This document shows, one piece after another, positions 49,477 through 51,282 of a DNA stretch of 51,282 nt (position 1 is the stretch's first letter; each line of letters opens with the position of its first letter). Location: the NCBI RefSeq assembly GCF_013396335.1, contig NZ_JABWSY010000028.1, positions 1 to 51,282 of the forward strand. Reading direction: 5' to 3'. The notes under the pieces are model-generated. The model was not told the DNA's origin. It was given only the letters and a program-made list of their open reading frames with translations, and did no database searches. The translations under genes and the position numbers were made by a program. Source of the stretch: Bacillus sp. EB106-08-02-XG196. GTDB lineage: Bacteria; Bacillota; Bacilli; Bacillales; Cytobacillaceae.

Positions 49477-50961
49477 ATGAGTCAAGAAGAATTAAATGAC
49501 CAGCTGCAGGTCAGACGTGATAAAATGAACGCCATGCGTGAAAGAGGGCTTGATCCTTTTGGGAAGCGTTATGATCGTTCTCATAATATTAAAGAATTAG
49601 TAGAGCGATATGCTGAATTAGAAAAAGAAGACCTTGAAGCGAAAGATGTTTCCGTTACTCTTGCGGGTAGAATAATGACGAAACGCGGTAAGGGTAAAGC
49701 GGGATTTGCTAATATCCAAGACCTCACAGGGCAAATTCAAGTATACGTAAGAGTTGATGCGATTGGTGCGGAGGCTTATGAAGTATTTGATTCATCGGAT
49801 CTAGGAGATATCATTGGTGTAAAGGGTACGTTATTTAAAACAAAGGTCGGTGAACTTTCTGTAAAAGTTCAAGAGTTTGAGTTTTTGACAAAGGCTCTTC
49901 GTCCCCTGCCAGATAAATTTCACGGGCTTAAGGATGTAGAACAGCGCTATCGACAACGTTACCTAGATCTCATTATGAGTCAAGAAAGCAGATCTACTTT
50001 TATTACACGAAGCAAAATTATTCAATCGATGCGTCGTTACTTAGATAATCATGGCTATTTAGAGGTGGAAACACCAATGATGCATTCTATTGCAGGTGGT
50101 GCTTCAGCAAGACCCTTCATTACTCACCATAATGCACTAGATATGGAACTTTACATGCGGATTGCCATTGAACTGCACTTAAAGCGTCTGATCGTTGGAG
50201 GCCTTGAAAAAGTATACGAAATTGGCCGTGTTTTCCGTAACGAAGGTGTTTCTACCCGCCATAATCCAGAGTTTACGATGATTGAGCTATACGAGGCATA
50301 CGCGGATTACCAGGACATTATGAGTCTGACTGAAAATTTAATTGCCCACATTGCTAAAGAAGTATTAGGAACAACTACTGTCCAGTACGGAGAGTATGAA
50401 GTGAACCTCGAACCAGAGTGGAAAAGATTACACATGGTTGATGCAATAAAAGAATTCACAGGTGTAGACTTCTGGAAAGAGATGAGTGTAGAAGAAGCCC
50501 GTGCGATTGCGAAGGAACATGGGGTAGAAATTACCGAACATATGCTATATGGTCATATTGTTAATGAATTCTTTGAGCAAAAGGTTGAAGAAAAGTTAAT
50601 CCAGCCAACTTTCATTTATGGCCATCCGGTTGAAATCTCACCACTTGCTAAGAAAAATGAAGAAGACCCAAGATTTACGGATCGGTTCGAATTATTTATC
50701 GTTGCTCGTGAACATGCTAATGCATTTACTGAGTTAAATGACCCGATTGATCAAAGAGAACGTTTTGAAGGGCAATTAAAAGAGCGTGAACAGGGTAATG
50801 ATGAAGCACATGAAATGGACGAGGACTTTGTAGAGGCTTTGGAATATGGAATGCCTCCTACGGGTGGATTGGGAATCGGTATCGATCGGATTGTTATGTT
50901 ATTAACTAATTCTCCATCCATTCGTGACGTACTACTATTCCCATTAATGCGTCATCGATAA
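49477..50961 (+). CDS. lysS: Lysyl-tRNA synthetase, class II
   Basis: 494-residue class IIb synthetase. It has an N-terminal OB-fold anticodon domain (about 55-165; VTLAGRIMTKRGKGKAGF), motif 1 near 175-210, motif 2 FRNEGVSTRHNPEFTMIE and motif 3 GGLGIGIDRIVMLL. The gene has its own upstream gap of 208 bases, with no T-box seen, and a terminator. It is followed directly by an rrn promoter region, as in B. subtilis. Confidence 0.97.
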   Translation: MSQEELNDQLQVRRDKMNAMRERGLDPFGKRYDRSHNIKELVERYAELEKEDLEAKDVSVTLAGRIMTKRGKGKAGFANIQDLTGQIQVYVRVDAIGAEAYEVFDSSDLGDIIGVKGTLFKTKVGELSVKVQEFEFLTKALRPLPDKFHGLKDVEQRYRQRYLDLIMSQESRSTFITRSKIIQSMRRYLDNHGYLEVETPMMHSIAGGASARPFITHHNALDMELYMRIAIELHLKRLIVGGLEKVYEIGRVFRNEGVSTRHNPEFTMIELYEAYADYQDIMSLTENLIAHIAKEVLGTTTVQYGEYEVNLEPEWKRLHMVDAIKEFTGVDFWKEMSVEEARAIAKEHGVEITEHMLYGHIVNEFFEQKVEEKLIQPTFIYGHPVEISPLAKKNEEDPRFTDRFELFIVAREHANAFTELNDPIDQRERFEGQLKEREQGNDEAHEMDEDFVEALEYGMPPTGGLGIGIDRIVMLLTNSPSIRDVLLFPLMRHR

Positions 50962-50972
50962 TATTAGTATGG

Positions 50973-50999
50973 AAAGCACTGGGCAACTGGTGCTTTTTT
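50973..50999 (+). terminator. lysS terminator
   Basis: Stem AAAGCAC/GTGCTTT, 10-base loop, T6 tail. Confidence 0.85.
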
Positions 51000-51067
51000 G
51001 TTTTCTTGCTAAAAGAAAATTGAAAATTGTTATTTTAGTATATTGGACAAATAAGTTCAAAAAGGTA

Positions 51068-51096
51068 TTGCACTGAAGAATCAATGGTGGTATATT
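51068..51096 (+). promoter_or_regulatory. rrn promoter P1
   Basis: TTGCAC (51068-51073), 17 bases, TATATT (51091-51096), followed 84 bp later by P2: the tandem layout of Bacillus rrn operons. Confidence 0.65.
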
Positions 51097-51151
51097 AATA
51101 TCTGTTGTTGCGAAACAAACAACATTTTTAAAAAAAGAAGTTAAAAAGTTG

Positions 51152-51180
51152 TTGACATTAAGTTGATAACTTGGTAAGAT
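51152..51180 (+). promoter_or_regulatory. rrn promoter P2
   Basis: TTGACA (51152-51157), 17 bases, TAAGAT (51175-51180), just before the conserved rrn leader. Confidence 0.8.
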
Positions 51181-51189
51181 GATTAAGTC

Positions 51190-51282
51190 GCTTTTGGGCG
51201 ATATGATTAATTGCTCTTTGAAAACTAAACAAACAAGAACGTCAACAAACAATTTTTTAGCTTTTTATAAAAGCTAAGCCAA
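51190..51282 (+). other. rrn leader (16S gene lies beyond the window)
   Basis: Contains the TGCTCTTTGAAAACTAAAC antitermination/boxA-like motif typical of Bacillus rRNA leaders, and a TTAGCTTTT/AAAAGCTAA hairpin near the end that could be part of the 16S processing stalk. Confidence 0.8.

Overview
The window is a 51-kb stretch of core chromosome from an endospore-forming, AT-rich Bacillaceae (Bacillus/Neobacillus-like). The gene order is that of the B. subtilis csfB-to-lysS region just clockwise of the origin. AbrB, SpoVT, Prs, SpoVG, Veg and FtsH read as close relatives of their B. subtilis counterparts, and sporulation genes of every stage are present. The segment lies between two ribosomal RNA operons in the same orientation: it opens in the 3' part of a 5S rRNA gene and closes in the tandem-promoter/leader region of the next rrn operon.

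Layout. (1) 1-1000: 5S end, rrn terminator, a 52-bp hairpin repeat in three copies, a minus-strand G-quadruplex motif, the sigma-F promoter of csfB/gin, and copy 1 of a small mobile repeat. (2) 1-7.5 kb: a PLP decarboxylase (yaaO), then the tmk-darA-holB-ricT-yabA-trmN6-rsmI cluster (dTMP supply, c-di-AMP sensing, clamp loading, replication control, RNA modification). (3) 7.5-15.2 kb: divergent abrB and metS with Spo0A boxes, a parS site inside the metS terminator, yabD, yabE, rnmV-rsmA (5S and 16S maturation) and sporulation protease yabG. (4) 15.3-22.9 kb: veg, sspF, ispE, purR-ridA, spoVG, glmU-prs, ctc, pth. (5) 23-33 kb: fin, mfd, spoVT, then the yabM-yabN-rqcP-yabP-yabQ-divIC-yabR run linking cell envelope, ribosome quality control, cortex and division. 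(6) 33-45.8 kb: an elongator tRNA-Met on the minus strand, spoIIE-yabS-yabT, tilS-hprT-ftsH, coaX-hslO-yacD and cysK. (7) 45.8-51.3 kb: a repeat island where B. subtilis carries pabB-pabA-pabC, then folP-folB-folK-yazB-dusB, lysS and the next rrn leader.

Regulation can be read directly at many points: sigma-F (csfB), sigma-G (spoVT), sigma-K (yabG), sigma-H (spoVG), sigma-B (ctc), sigma-A (abrB, veg, glmU, yabR, rrn), Spo0A boxes at abrB, and the long-spacer Spo0A-type promoter of spoIIE. Compared with B. subtilis (from memory), xpaC-yaaN, yaaR, yazA and pabBAC are absent.

No wholly new protein system is visible. The undescribed-looking material is small, non-coding and intergenic: (a) a roughly 105-110-bp MITE-like element in three copies, one with an 8-bp target duplication and placed between a promoter and the glmU ribosome binding site; (b) a 169-bp element with perfect 15-bp terminal inverted repeats inserted into the loop of a REP-like palindrome; (c) that palindrome family itself; (d) the 52-bp hairpin repeat after the 5S gene; and (e) parS nested in a transcription terminator.
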